Source: Fomitopsis serialis (lineage: Eukaryota; Basidiomycota; Agaricomycetes; Polyporales; Fomitopsidaceae). From it: a stretch of DNA of 64,000 nucleotides. The DNA is taken from the NCBI RefSeq assembly GCF_022376445.1, contig NW_025954980.1:186001-250000 (forward strand), given 5' to 3'. Of this stretch, positions 34,214 to 47,053 are shown piece after piece (the stretch's first letter is position 1; the number at the start of each line of letters is the position of its first letter). Made by a program: the position numbers and the translations under genes. A model generated the notes under the pieces. The model was not told the origin of the DNA and ran no database searches. It worked only from the letters and a program-made list of their open reading frames with translations.

Positions 34214-37200
34214 TCAGCCTGTGTCTCCCGAGATGATGTTGCCAATGCTCAATGGATTGTTCTTCTTGCTCGAGCCGCCTCTCCCACCTTCTGATCCAGG
34301 CGGGGGTGTGCCTCCTCCACCTACCCTCAAGGGCGCCAATCTCGGACCGTGCCCGTGGACATCGCGCCCCGGCGCACCTGCGTTGCCATAGCTGGCGGCG
34401 TACGGCCCATCCTGCATTACACCCCACGCACTTGCACTCACGCCAGGGCCGGGAGCAGCAGCAGGGTACGCCCAGGCCGTCTCCGCAGGCGCCGTTGTAG
34501 CGACGCTCGCACTAGCACTCGCGCTGGTGCCAGCAACGGGTGCAGGCGGGTACGCGCTGTACGGCTGCGTTTGGTGGTGATGTGGTGGTGTGCTCAGCTG
34601 GTAATGGCCTCGCCCGCTTGAGCTTGCGCCAGCTTGGCCACTGCCCTGGCTCCCACTGGCCGAGGACTGCTGTTGTGCATGGGCTTGGCCGGGACCATGG
34701 GCGTATTGGGAGTAGACAGGCGCGGGTGCGCCGTAATGGTGGTGTATACCCGGGTTCGGTCCCGGCGCCGTAGGAGGCGGGGCGGGGGCATAGGCTGTTT
34801 GAGCGTATCCAGTCCCGGCCGTGCTTGCGGCCGGTACATGCGAGCTGGAGCGATTGTCCGTCCGCCCAGCTGGAGCCCCAGACTGGTAATAGTCGGATAC
34901 GGGGGCAGGGGCCTGACTGGAGTTCGGAGAAGGCGGCGCAGGCGCCGGGCCATATCCAGGATGATGGTAAGAATGCTGGGCAGGATGAGAGGTCGGAGGA
35001 GGAACGTGATGCGGCTGCTGGTGCTGGTGCTGTGGCGAATCGTAGTAGCCGCCGTATCCCTGCTGCTGGGCGTAAGGCGGGTAGTCTGGATATCGCGGGG
35101 GCGGAGGCGGGTGTGTCTGAGCGTGATGCGCCGGGGCGGGGCCTGGAGGAGGCATGTTGTAAGGTGAGAATGCGCATACGGGTCGTATGCCCAGGTCTGG
35201 CAGCAGGTGCCGGTGGTGGGTAAGGATAGGCAGACGCATGATGCTGTTGTGTCTGCGGCGGCACATGCGCATACGAATGAGGTGCTGCTGGTGCAGAGTA
35301 GTGATGACCGGTTGGCGGTGCTTGGTGGGGTTCATATGAATAGCTAGGAGCAGAAGTGGGGGCCGGGGCGGGAATGCCTGCCTGGGCGGGCGGTGCAGAA
35401 TAGCGATGTTCGTATCCCGCGGGAGGGGACTGATGAACGGTAGCGGGTGCATAGTGATGCTCGGCGGACGAGGAAGTCGGTGTCGCAGGAGATTGCTGAG
35501 TGGTGGTCGACGGCGCGCTCAACGCAGGATCAATCGCGCCCCAGCCTGTACCCGCGCTCGAAGGTCCCGCGCTGATAGGGGTCACATCTGGCCCGTCGAC
35601 CATGCCGCCGCTCACGCTCGTCCCAATACTCAACGTGCTGCTGTCTCCTCTCCTCCGCTTTGAGCCTCTATCACTTGCGCTTCCTCGACGACTGGCCGTG
35701 TTAGGGGCCGAATCGCGCCGCACAGGGATACGTCTTTGGGTTTCTTCTCGGTCGCTTTCCCTGTCGCTATCCGGTCTCCGTGGCGGTTCCCTCTCGGGCA
35801 CAGGCACTGATGGGATCGAAGAGCTGCTGCTGAGCCTCCTCTCCCTCTCGTCGGGCCCTTGTTCTTCGTCCGTCATTGGATCATCGAGGCGCACTGGAAC
35901 GGGCCCAAACGCGCCGCCTGGAGGCGGAGGTCCGGCAATGGGTATGGGTATTGGCGCCTCGCCGCCTGGTGCAGGTCGCCGTCGTACGCGGATATCCTTT
36001 CGAATACGAATTTTGATACCTTGATCAGCCAAAGAACATGATAGAGCAGTCGATTCTATAGTTGTAAGGTCAGTATCAATCAACCATTAAGAACAAAGAA
36101 AAGCATCGCAATCAAGTGACGTGAAGATATCCCATGGTGAATGACTGCGCGATCAAGCTAATAGTAGGCAACGGAGAAGCGAGAGCGATGGACGATGCAA
36201 GAGTTTTAGGCACGTACCTTCCATACCCGGAAACTTCTTCGCAGTATACACATAAAACGGCGCGGAAAATATTGACTTGCAATGGTCGACACAATTCCTA
36301 TTATGATACCGTCAGTACTTGCAAACAACCATATCAGATAGTCGGGCTATCGAGGCCCCGCTCGCCACAAAGAGCCGCAGCGGCCGCGTTCGAAGCAGCC
36401 AGAGCTTCCCTGATCCCACATGCTACAGAGCGTACGTAGACTTGTTCAGAACGAAGCAAACTATGTTATATATGATCCGGTGAACGCATACCGCTGCCAT
36501 AGGCCTGCTGGCTCGGCCACATCACCTGCAGCAGGGGCGCGGCCCTCGTAGGTTCAGTTCGCCGATCCACCACGAGGGCATTGCGGTATCCTGCATGTGG
36601 TCCACATCAGCCCTGGTCCACCGGTCCATGGAATACGAGGACCACGGTGCAGTGGTTCTGCAGAACCAATCCATTCAGTGTACGCCCACAGAGGGCGCGC
36701 TGATGATGGCCAAAACCTCATCTGGGAGGCACGACCTCATAGAGAAGCTCAACCACTAATACAGAAGAAGCGAGCAGCTATGCGCGGAGAGCCATCCTAC
36801 TCACCCGACGACCTCGAATAGGCTGAGTTTCAATCTGTAGCTGCCTTCGGTCCGCACGCTCAAGTCAGGGAAGACGAAGAACCCCGCGTCAGTCCCACCG
36901 GCCTCCGCGTCTTTGAGGTGGTACAGGGAGGATACGACAGAACCGGTCGTACATCGTGTTTTGCCATCCTGAAGAACGGAAGCCAGGTGGATTTGGTTAT
37001 CATGACAGCGTGGTCCAGTGAATGCAGATGGAACAGAAGCGGAGGGCGGAGCCGGGCCAAGGAGTTATATGACGACAGATCAAAAGTGAGAAATGCACGC
37101 AAAGCAAGAGCGCAGAAAGCTGACCTTGAGCCAATGTAGCTCGACGTCCTCATCTGGTTTTGCGAGGCTTGCAAACATGAAGTAGTAGGGGTTCTGCAGG

Positions 37201-38025
37201 AAGCTCTGCGACGCAGCCATCGCGGCGGCACCATCTGTACATCTACGTCAGCCAAGCCCGGGGGTACGGTACAGTACGTGCGAAGCAACAGAGATGGAGA
37301 ACGGCGCTGCGGGGAATGAAACGCGCAGGACACGTGCGTGTTGTGCGGGCCCGCGAGGGTTAGGTATCATGGCCAAACTCTCGGGCGGGGGACGCGCTCG
37401 GAGACACGCTCGATGCGGTATAGGAGCTTCGTAGAGTCGGGTCGTAGTGGAGGTTATATGTGACATAAGCGATATTGATGTCTTCTCCTATGGACATACA
37501 GGTGATATAACACGCCGGGCGCCTTCGTACAATAGACATGGAAGGAGCAGAGAGCGAGACATGGAAAGATTGAACAGAAACCCACTCACCAGGTGAGTTT
37601 GGCCGCGAGTCTCCGCCTTGACTACGTTGCGAGGGGTCGAGGACACGAAGCTGAACAATAGGCGGCGGGTCGATTGGGCGACGGTCCGCTACGCACGATT
37701 GTCAGCACCCTATTTCTAACGCGTAGGACACAACCAGCTCGCAACGCTGAGGACCTGCAGGACTGTATGCAATGACTAATATGCGCGCGTGTTACGCACG
37801 CATACTACCAGCATCCCAACAACGTCCGGTCGGGTGGTAGGTCGTCAAATACCCAGCAGTCGAGCTCCTTCCGAGACGAAAGGGATCGCGAAGATTTCAC
37901 TGCGCGTAGTACGAATATATGCAATGCAACGAGCTTTACTCACCTCCTACACCGCACATCCGAGCCTGCTTTGGTTCCTGCCGAACCACGAGTTCGTACT
38001 CACTGCCAATACGGCACCAATCCAT
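34214..38025 (-). CDS. Velvet-domain transcription regulator (VosA/VelB-like)
   Basis: Fungal regulator of development and secondary metabolism; the velvet fold resembles NF-kB and binds DNA as dimers. The likely start is the ATG at 38025 ([20 protein letters not shown]). The domain continues over exons: [99 protein letters not shown], then a 507-nt intron (36804-36298), [20 protein letters not shown], then [20 protein letters not shown]. The rest is a long disordered tail rich in Pro, Tyr, His and Gln, ending [17 protein letters not shown]. Two frame changes at about 35,200 and 35,165 each equal one lost base; between them the frame reads [12 protein letters not shown]. The exact N-terminus is inferred. 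Confidence 0.88.
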
Positions 38026-39339
38026 CGTTCCCGGACCAAAGTGTTGGTTGCAGCGAAAGAGGGCGGGTCAAGGCGTTGTTCAAGGTTGATGAGGGCGCAA
38101 AAGGGATAGTTGTCAGCGTTCGGGTCAACTTCACTGCGCATGGCTGAAGGATGGGTAGAGCTCTCCCGCTTGTCTCGCTGCGCATGTTCCACAATACCGA
38201 GCCGTTGGCGACAAGCAAAGAACGATCACCACGTATGTGTGGCCCAGATACACCTGGTGATGGTGAACGACGCGAAATGGAACGAAGACACTCACAGTCT
38301 GTCTCTGTCATACTGCGAGTGCACCGGCAGTTGGGCGTGCACGAACTGCTGTTGGTCGTCCTCCATCGTGTGGGCGATGCTCGTTCGATTTGTCGGGAGT
38401 AACACGCCTTTTCGCAAGATTATGAGGTCGCCGCACGCGCAGAGGGCAACGGGGACGCGTCTTAGTGGGCCGAGAGTAGTATGTAAGTAGTGAGCGGACC
38501 GGCCAATCAGATGCTGGTCACGCTCAATTAGGCAACGGCGGTTCACACGCTTCTTTCTCCTGAACCTCTCGAATCCCAGCGAGTTCGCATTCTGCGGAAC
38601 TTGCTCAACAAATCCAAGCTGAAGATCCATATAAGACGCTCTATACTTCGAGGCGACAGAACACTACTCTCGTCACTTAAGTATGAGCGAAGGCGACGTG
38701 CGCGATGAATACGAGGCGGGCTGTGCAGCCGCTGCAGCGCTTGGGTGACCAGGTCGGACTGCGCACGTATGCCAGTGGCACCCTTCGAGGCTGCTGAAGA
38801 GGAGAGGGAGTTACCAGCAGCGAGTATTCATTCCATAGCATGCAGTCAGGGTACATAGGTCAGGAACACGAATAGTGGGCGTACGACCCGACCAGCTGCT
38901 GGTAATCCGTGTACATCACAAGCCTAGGATCCCTGTATTGCCGATACGGCGTCCCTATCCGCTTCGCCTCGCAATACCAGTATCAGGGACTATGTCATCC
39001 AAGAAGCATTGTCTCAGAATTCGTGTAAGTAACCACATACGGTTGTCACTGTGTACTGATCTCTAGTACTCCCTCAGGCATATGTGTTCAGTAGCGCCGA
39101 GGGCAGCAGTCAAGGCGATATATGAGCCAGAGGCTTCGCGTTGATTCATGTAGCCTTCGTCAGAATGATTGATACATCAAACAAGTCCTGGAAGTCAAGT
39201 AGTACGGGTGAGCTGGAGGGCTCTTAACGCACATACGAACTGTACTAACTAGATGCCACGTTGCTCTTGCTCAATGATAGTCCTCGAAAGCTCGAACGTA
39301 TAAGTACTGACAGTGTTCAGAGATCTCTAGCGCAATAAC
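38026..39339. other. Intergenic between divergent genes
   Basis: Holds the upstream region of the velvet gene (minus) and of the DUF6533 gene (plus). No coding segment was recognised. A long upstream region is common for developmental regulators. Confidence 0.5.
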
Positions 39340-41127
39340 ATGATGCTTGATCCACAGTACCCTCAACTCATGGATGAGGTACATTGTGCTAGGCGGGCTA
39401 TGTGCGTAATCATTATATTTCTCCCCTTTCCTGCGTATATTGATGTGGTCTCAACTAGCGTGCCCCGTAACTGTTGCGTAGCAGCAATGCTGAGTAAGTT
39501 GATCTCACCACAATCATACGAACATCACCCGCGGAACCTTCTCACCTGTCACCATTGCAGCACTGCTCATGTATGAGCACACCCTCTTCGCCGCACAAGA
39601 AGCGAGGCTGATGTTCTCGAGAAGGCCTTCGCTGGCGACTGGACTCTACGCCTTGATGAATGTGTTAACCTTCGTCTATCTGGTTGTGCACGCTGTGGTC
39701 ATCTGGGACCTCGGATGCGGAGTAAGCCTATCATTTATTTTACCGATTCAAAGCTCTAATTTACGACTCCTATACTAATACAGAGGTCGGTGTTTTTAGC
39801 ACAACAAAATGTCTATTCGTGTGCTGAACTTCTATTTCAACAGTGCATATCACCTCACTATTGCCGCAATAATCATCGGCTCTGTCCTGTTTTTCATATA
39901 CGGAGGTATCCGCCTCTGGTTGCTTCCTGGCCTCTATTCTGACTGGAGTCAATAGTTATTGCAGCCCTTTGCGTCTATGCCATCAACGGCCGTCATTACC
40001 CATTGCCACTCCTCATCTTGTTGATTTTCGTTGCTGGCCTGGTAGTAAGAATAGTGCGTCATTCTTCTTCTGATATCATCTTACCTGGTCTCATCTACAA
40101 GGATAGTACAACTGTGCCCACCTATCTGCTGTGCCGAGTCATACGGGCTCAGCCTGTGTTGTCGTGTCCAGCATCCCTAAAGAGATTAACAAGTTGGTAT
40201 ATCTGTCATGCGAAGAAAGTCATTTACTGACAGTCAGGACCAGACGTGCGACCTTTCTCTTCCCATACCACATCTCATTGACAATATCCTCTAGTCGAGA
40301 TCGTCCTGCGAGTCTGTGATGTGTTGGCAGAGACTCTGGTGATATGCGTTACTTGGTACCACACATTCACCGTGCGCAGAATGGCTCTAGCCGTCCATCA
40401 AAAGGCGACATTGACAACCCTGTTGTTGAGGGATGGTGCGTGTCGAATTATAAAACAGCAACTTTCCCACTTAACGATCCCCAGGGACTATATACTTCAG
40501 GTAATGGTCGTGGAATCAATGTTTCGCAGACGGTGGTGACTCATGGGTAGACCAGTGTGCTGTTGGCGTTGAATGTGGCCGGGGCTGTGCTGTACACCAC
40601 AGACGTAGGTGCTGAGCGCAAACTCCTGGAAGTACTCGGGTACTGACAATCATCATAGATCTTCAGAGACTTTTCGCTGATCTTCCACACGTACGTAATG
40701 CATCGCTGTCCTAGATAAAAGCAGCGACTCTGATGAGCTCACGCGCCACAATAGGATCAGCACCATTTTGCTATCGCGCTTCTTCCTCAACCTTCGGGAC
40801 GCCGTCTTGGTTCCATCCATGCCATCGCACCCGTCGCAGATATGCAGCGACCTCGAATTCAGTGGGGTGCTCGGTAACATCGGTGGCTCCCTTGCTTTCA
40901 ATGAGGCGGAAACCGACGACGAGGCGATGGAAGATAGCGACAATGAAGGCGAGCTGGGCCGCAAGCACCAACGGGCCACAGATCAGAGTGAACCCGACGA
41001 GGGCATATTCGGAGAAAGTTCCTTGGATTTTGTCCGCTCGAGATCACCCCGGGGCGACGTGGACAGTCTCTTGTCTAACTCCGTGATTTTGTACGTCGAG
41101 ACCCTAGTTCCTGATACCCTTCCTTAG
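39340..41127 (+). CDS. DUF6533-type seven-TM membrane protein
   Basis: Member of a large agaricomycete family of predicted integral membrane proteins; function unknown. The DUF6533 block reads NCCVAAML then TLLMYEHTLFAAQEARLMFS (39470-39620), followed by TM helices YALMNVLTFVYLVVHAVVIW, AYHLTIAAIIIGSVLFFIYG and YPLPLLILLIFVAGLVVRIV. After introns come VVVSSIPKEINKL, VLRVCDVLAETLVICVTWYH, TTLLLRDG and TIYFSVLLALNVAGAVLYTT. The last conserved block is ISTILLSRFFLNLRDAV, then a charged cytosolic tail (ETDDEAMEDSDNEGELG), stop at 41125-41127. The order of blocks is typical of the family. The first exon and the splice after NKL are uncertain. Confidence 0.75.
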
Positions 41128-41646
41128 CTCTTGCTTCCATTCTACATGAATTGTTGGACTTTTAGTAGAACGTACAGTGCGATTGTATTCCGTACATTTT
41201 TCCCGAGGTGTCGTTGTGGAAGTTAACGATGAATTTGTGTACTAGGCAGAGTCGACAGCGCGTTGTTCGGGTCCACTCTCGGTACTCACCACCAGGCTCT
41301 CTACGCTCGAGCCTCTGCAATCCAGGTTCTCCCATCTAACTGCAGGCTTCGGTGGCAACGGTGATTGTACTGAGAGCTAGTACAAGGATTTTAGTGTACT
41401 CGTCGGATCTGTCCCATCTTGACTTGGTGGATGACATGGTTATGTACAAAATGGACACCGACATTGGTATTAGCGCAAACGGTTGCTCTACAGAGGCCTT
41501 GTACAGGATGGATGGAGCCTGGATGAGAGGTTCCCAGACCGTCACAGCTATCGATCGACGACGTGATAGATCCAATATTGCAATCACATATCCACACTGA
41601 TCATAAGAGATCGTCCTGTAAATGTGACATGAGTCGGCATACGGAG
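41128..41646. other. Intergenic
   Basis: No recognisable feature between the DUF6533 gene and the F-box-like pseudogene. Confidence 0.55.
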
Positions 41647-42930
41647 TCAACATTGATATTGAGACCTTACCCAATCCGCGTATTGCTGCGTCCAACTACT
41701 CAGGAGGCGCTCACGCCGTCGCATAATTCGATCGACAAAACCCTCTCGTGTCGCGTCTTGCTCCAGCTCCTCCACAATACCCTTTTGCACGACCACATAG
41801 GACATGTGCATCGCAGCGAAGGGCCAGTATTGCACGGAAATTTCTCCGCTACCAGAGTTCGTATGAGGTGACGTCTCAGGTAACCTCGTCGAGCTCAGAC
41901 TGGATCCCGAGGAGGAGAACCTCGTCGCTCTCTGTTACGAACGCCGCGAAATACATCCCGGTGTCCTCCTTGGGAAGTATCACCTCTCCCTCGGGTGTCA
42001 CTTCTGGTGCCAGACGTATGGGCCGTACATCGATTAAACGATGTTCGCCTATCTTCGGATACCAAATACGTGTCGTGTCCTGGACGGCCAGCATGGTTTG
42101 GCGACAGACAGACGCCAGATTCATCAGATCCTCGTCGTCCGTCCAATGAATGACTAGAAGGAGAAGCTCGGGGGGCAAGTGTAAGAGGGAGCCTCGTGCG
42201 ACGCGGGGAGGAGAACGTGGTGCGCGTATGTCATGTCCGTTCATTTGGCCTTGAAGACGAGTGAGATTCATCCAGGCCAGCGAAGGAGAACGTGATTGGC
42301 CAAAACGCACGAGAGAACCGATAGCAGGATTCGACCGTGTCAATCCGCTTTTAGAATCGACAGTGACGCTGAGGATACGCGCCACGCTTCGAATGGTTGG
42401 TTTCGTGCATTGTCAATATGTAGGATGACGACCGTGTCGTGGGACACGAGAGCGCCAAAAATGGTGTGTGCAGAGGCCTTTATTGGAGAGTAAGTCGTGG
42501 CGATCACCCGCAAGATACTATGAGGGCCCTGACACCAAGTCATCAGCGCGACATGCCTGTACGAAGAAGTCATCTCGTGGCCAGGACGTTCGGAACTGCG
42601 TCCGAGAGGAAAGATGAACGGAGGAGATGGTAGGTAGGCTTCCGACTGATACACCATCGGGTTTGACGTGTACCAAGCGAGACAGACAAGCCTGGTCCTG
42701 CGCACTGTGCGCCATTCCTCCTGGCCATGGTCAAGCGATAGCCAGCCAGAAACTACCATTGCTTCCTCGTGCCTCCGATGCGCCAGGCATTCCGCTACCA
42801 CCTCGTACAGACGGGTACACACGGATGCACGTTTCGACGAGTGTACATTGAGACCAGAAAGATCCTGGTCCCAAGGCCCGGAATTGTGCCCAGCAGCTGA
42901 GAACGAAGGGACCATCGACGCTAGTACTTC
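41647..42930 (-). pseudogene. Decayed paralogue of the F-box-like gene at 22439
   Basis: Blocks match the intact copy in order but in three frames: VCTRLYEVVAECLAHRRHEE (intact VCTRLYEVIVGQYFREYHHG); SLVRFGQ (intact ALVRLGQ); GSLLHLPPELLLLVIHWTDD with LMNLASVCRQT (intact SLLKLPHELLSFIVDHLDD and LHNFATVSRQT); AAFVTESDEVLLLGI (intact AAFVTEDDKVLLLGF). The last is MSYVVVQKGIVEELEQDATR (intact IPYMVLDKAAVADLESDATA). Frame breaks occur near 42,395 and 41,885. About the first 190 residues of the intact protein are absent. The C-terminus ends at a stop at 41647. The similarity is moderate, so the duplication is old. Confidence 0.7.
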
Positions 42931-43416
42931 TGAGTAGATGGGATGAAGCAGAGAGGAGTCGGTCGACTGTAATCAAGTGGTACCGGTAAGGTACCAACGG
43001 CGCTCCCGGGCCGTTACGTGTTAGCTACATGTCGAGCGCTCAATGAAGTTGCGAATACCGCGGAACTGACAAGGATGCGAGCCATTCTAGGACGGCGAGC
43101 TCTCCCGTGTACACTCGCGGGAACAGTGAGCGAAGGCCCGCGCGCCCAGAGGGCACGCGTCGTTCGTGACGAGCTGAATTGCGAAGGTAAGCGGTACACT
43201 CAGTTTGCATTGGACGTAAGTGTCATGCGCGAACGCTTTCGAGACACCGGAACAGATGGGGTAAATCTTTGAATTGGCTACTGTGGCTGACCCAGTAATG
43301 CAATTTGATACATAATGTCAACGTCCGTTTTTCTGCCTGTACGTAGGATCGCTATGCACAAACAAAGTATGATGTTGCTACATGTCGCCTTACTATTCTC
43401 ACAGACGCTTTAAGAG
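42931..43416. other. Intergenic
   Basis: No feature recognised. It lies between the 5' end of the F-box-like relic and the 3' end of MFS copy 1, and shares no visible similarity with the DNA downstream of MFS copy 2. Confidence 0.55.
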
Positions 43417-45633
43417 CTATACTGCCGTTGCAGTAGTACTTATACTGTCCTTACTCTCTACCTGCTGTTGCAAGCGCCATTGATCGTCCACGGCAGAGTG
43501 TAGAGGAACCGCTTTCATGAAAAGGCTCGAGACAAACCCGAGACCACCGATGGCTAGGAGGACTTCCCAAACGACCTTAAGGCTGACTGCGAAGGCTTCC
43601 CGGACCTCTGTCCGTAGTGGTTCCGGGAGATCTGCTATGGCAGGGATCGTGGCATACGCAACGACTGTCCCCTCCGGGAACTGGGCGATGAAGGTGGGCG
43701 GTAAGTGTCTTTGAAGCTCGTTCTGAAGGACAGTTCCGCCGATCGTGACTCCCCAGACCTTCGACCACCTGTCAGTAACGGAGACCATCTAGGCAAGCAG
43801 TGCACGTACCATAGCGAAGTTGCGCAGGAACATGAAGAACGCAATGGCGAGACCGTTCTGCGAAACGGGCACTAGCGGTACATCATGTTAGGAGATCGCG
43901 GATACGGGCCGATGAGACGACTTACGTGGCGCAAGTACAGGGAAGTAAGTCGAGAACGCCAGCAGTCCACAGCCGAGCGCACACGGTACGAGAAACCCGA
44001 TGGTATGTCCGAGGGGTGTGTCCGCGTCCAAGGTGATGAGCAGACCCGTACCGACCATCAGAATAATCCAGGCCGTCCATAGTGGTGCCCGATAGCCGCC
44101 TGTGCGATTGACGAACGCGCCTCCGAGAAGACCAATGGGCGCGATGACCAACGAGAAAGACAGCGCATCTACGCCGGAACCGATCGGAGAGGCGCCTTTG
44201 CATGCTTGTAGGTAGACGGGAATGTAATCTGTAACAATTGATCAGTGTGCGTTGCGCACGCCAGAACAGCAGGAAGCCTCACAGATGACTCCGATCATTA
44301 CTACTGGCATGAGGAACGTCTGCATGTAACCGCTGACTCCCGTGATCGTGGACAGTAATGCAGAGGGCACCTATCAATAGGTAAGCTCGGGACGCATGGA
44401 CGCTGGTCAGAGTGAGACGTACCAGTGGATGTTCCGGGAAAATACACTCGTACATAATGAATACCACCATACCTACGAGACCGATTATAAGAGGTGCTAG
44501 CACCGGCGCCGAGCTCCAGGAATATTGGACGCCGCTCCAGGTGAGTCCGATGACGCAGGCAGCAGTCGCGGCAATGACAAGGAATGTCCCACTGCGAGTT
44601 GAACACGGCGTGAGTATGCGATGATATTACATGGAAGATTACACTTACAGCCAGTCGATCCTGCGTACCTTCTCCTTCAGGGTCCCTGGCGGTGCCCGGA
44701 CACGCAAGAAGAGGATCATGATGGCGCCAGCTACTCCGCATATCGGGATGTTGAGATCTGTGCACCACTGGTATGAGTGCGTTTCCTCTCGCGAGCGTGA
44801 ACTTTACTTACAGAAGAGCCACCTCCACTGACCCTTCTGAGCGAGGGCGCCGCCAACAATAGGTCCGATCCCACTAGCCATCGCCCAAGCACTGGAATGG
44901 GACACAATGAATGATTCATCCGTCATCGCCAGGGGTAAGACTTACATCCCAATCAAACCGTTGTAAATACCACGTTCACTGAGGGGCACGAGGTCGGAGA
45001 TGATGATGGCAGTCGTAGCGGATATTCCTCCACCACCGAGCCCCTGGACCGCTGTCGCGAGATCATCAATGCACGGGGTGAGGGTCTAGCGGTACAGAAC
45101 GTACTTCGTCCTGCAATCAGATGGGTCATGTTTTTCGCAGACCCACAGAGGGCACTGCCCAAAGCCATGATCGCCAGAGATGACAGGATCACGATGCGTC
45201 TTCCGAAGATCTGTGGGAATGCGGACTGTTGGCGCAGCTATCGTTCGACCTCATGTATGAACATACCTGGGAGAGACCTCCGCTAAGGGGGATGAAAGCC
45301 GTCCCTGCTAGCGTGTACGCCGAGCCGACCCATATGAACGATGAGCCATGCAAATCTTGAGTAATGGTTGGGAGTGCAACAGAGACAGCTGACTGTTCAT
45401 CGTATCCGTGAGCGGTGCGGTGATCACTGGGTCAAGTGGGAGAAGCGACGCACCAGCTCAAGAGCAGTAATCATTGTAGCTATCCCGATACCAAGAAAGA
45501 CGAGCCAGAAGCGCGCATCTAGAGGCTGTCTTTCCTGATCGACTGCCTTTGAAGCCAAGGCTAGCTTGGACTCTTTCGTGTCAGGTAGTGGTACAAGGGA
45601 ATTATCGTGCGTGCCCGTGGTCATCTCGGCCAT
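43417..45633 (-). CDS. MFS drug/metabolite exporter, copy 1 (DHA2-like)
   Basis: Proton-driven plasma-membrane efflux transporter. Exon 1 is a cytosolic tail (SLVPLPDTKESKLAL) and TM1 (FWLVFLGIGIATMITALEL). ALPTITQDLHGSSFIWVGSA and LSGGLSQIFGRRIVIL (motif A) follow. Then VQGLGGGGISATTAIIISDL and ERGIYNGLIGIAWAMASGIG (motif C-like), WRWLFYLNIPICGV and VIGLTWSGVQYSWSSAP. YYIPVYLQACKGASPIGSGV, GFLVPCALGCGLLAFSTYF, WGVTIGGTVLQNEL and WEVLLAIGGLGFVSSLFMKA close the protein. Nine or so introns join in frame and the gene looks intact. Copy 2 at 57589 is almost the same protein in opposite orientation. The aligned start may be ATG 45624 instead of 45633. Substrate unknown. Confidence 0.9.
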
Positions 45634-46370
45634 GGAAAGATATGAATGAGACTGAATTAAAATAGGGATAGGATAAGAGAAGTAGCCAGAAGTAAGATCA
45701 GGGAAAGAGTGCGGGAAAAAGGGCCTCGACGGACGAAGCAAGGGGGCGAAGTGTAGATGTCAAGTGCAGACAAGCTTGAGTTTCTTATTCATGGCGATCA
45801 TGGGCCTATCATCAAGTGGCACGGTGAACGAGTGACGCTCACGATCAAAACACAAAGAACGCATAGCAATAGCACGCCCAAAATCATCCCTGCGCGCCAG
45901 TTCTGAACAATGAGACACGATCACTGTGGGCGCTCGAGCCGTCCGATGCAGAGGTTGACCGTCACTGACCGGGACCCCTTGCTCATCCAATGCTTCCTGT
46001 TAGCGATGCACATGTCCTGTATCAAAGCTACTGTGATTATGAAGCTCAGAGTGTGTAAACACATACCATCTGAATGAGGGAGCATGACAGGTCGGGGGAA
46101 GATGCTGAGGCGGCAGTGTCGGCCCGTCCACAACCAGTAGTAGTGTTAGCTCCGAGTCCTTGATCAGTTCGACAAGCGATTCGAGCTAAGGAAGGGCGTA
46201 TCAGCGAGCTGTCCTGCAGAAGACAAGCACAGGCAGTGCTCGGTGTTGGAAACAATGATGCGAGGCGTCGGACTCAGGCTCGACATTCGTGAAGGCCCGG
46301 TGAAGGTGACGTGCTCTGAATTCCTTTGACAGCTGGCAACTTGAGGACCGGCATGACTATTTGGTCCACC
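45634..46370 (-). repeat. Duplicated upstream region of MFS copy 1
   Basis: Read on the minus strand, this DNA resembles 56880-57588 upstream of MFS copy 2. Shared runs include GGCGCGCAGGGATGA, GAGCACTGCCTG and ATGGTATGTGTTTA, in the same order and distance from the gene. The duplication therefore covered the promoter as well as the coding region. Confidence 0.75.
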
Positions 46371-46584
46371 ACGTAGCGGGATAGAAACAACAGTCAGAAT
46401 CTGAGAACAGTTTCGCATGAGGCGTGTCAGTAGGTGGGTGTTCTGCAACTCGCCTTGGCCTCGGCTACTGAGTACTGAGGACAGCCACCGGAGAGATCTC
46501 GATTGTGGCCCCGGCGGCGGCGCAGATTCCAGATTCCTCTACCGTTCAATTCACGTGCACATGACACAGGTTGCTGTATGTTGT

Positions 46585-46888
46585 CACCGGGGACAACATG
46601 TGGATGTCGGAGACCGAACAGGCTAAGAAAACATGGGTGTGATGATCACCTTTTTGAAGCATGTTCGCAGTCTGAACATCCCAAGTGAATGTGGAATGTT
46701 CGTTGGGTTTTCGTTGGGTTTTCGGAATTCTTGGGCATATTCGGAGCATGTTCTGCCAAAACGTCAAACATTTCTCATTTTCTTATCGGTATATCTGCGG
46801 GCTCCGAACATACAGCGAAGGTGATCATGGAACGCCCGTATTCTTAGTACTATGTTCGGAGCCCGAATCCCACATGTTGTCCGCGGTG
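46585..46888. mobile_element. 304-bp TIR element (MITE) with CAC...GTG ends and 3-bp target duplication
   Basis: The left end CACCGGGGACAACATGTGG and the reverse complement of the right end, CACCGCGGACAACATGTGG, match at 18 of 19 positions. Looser inverted similarity continues to about 85 bases on each side (shared CCGAACA, CTAAGAA, TGATCACCTT, ATGTTCG). Both flanks carry TGT (46582-46584, 46889-46891), a likely 3-bp target-site duplication. No coding capacity is visible. CAC termini with a 3-bp duplication suggest a non-autonomous CACTA-like element. It sits about 165 bases upstream of the fused lyase/deacylase gene. Confidence 0.75.
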
Positions 46889-47053
46889 TGTCGTGGTCAC
46901 GGACTCACGGTGGTGTTGCCACGATAGATTCTATGTACTTACATATGCTGCATCGCCAGCTCAGTCCAGATTTACTATCGCATCGGTGTACGTACTCTGG
47001 GCCACTCAAGACGATCATCTGCAGATTCTGCACCCTGCCCTGTGTACCACGCG

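Noticed and set aside
34349..36024. Long plus-strand open frames through the velvet gene tail
   Set aside because: They are shadows of the GC-rich, Pro-rich minus-strand coding sequence; the minus strand carries the conserved velvet blocks.
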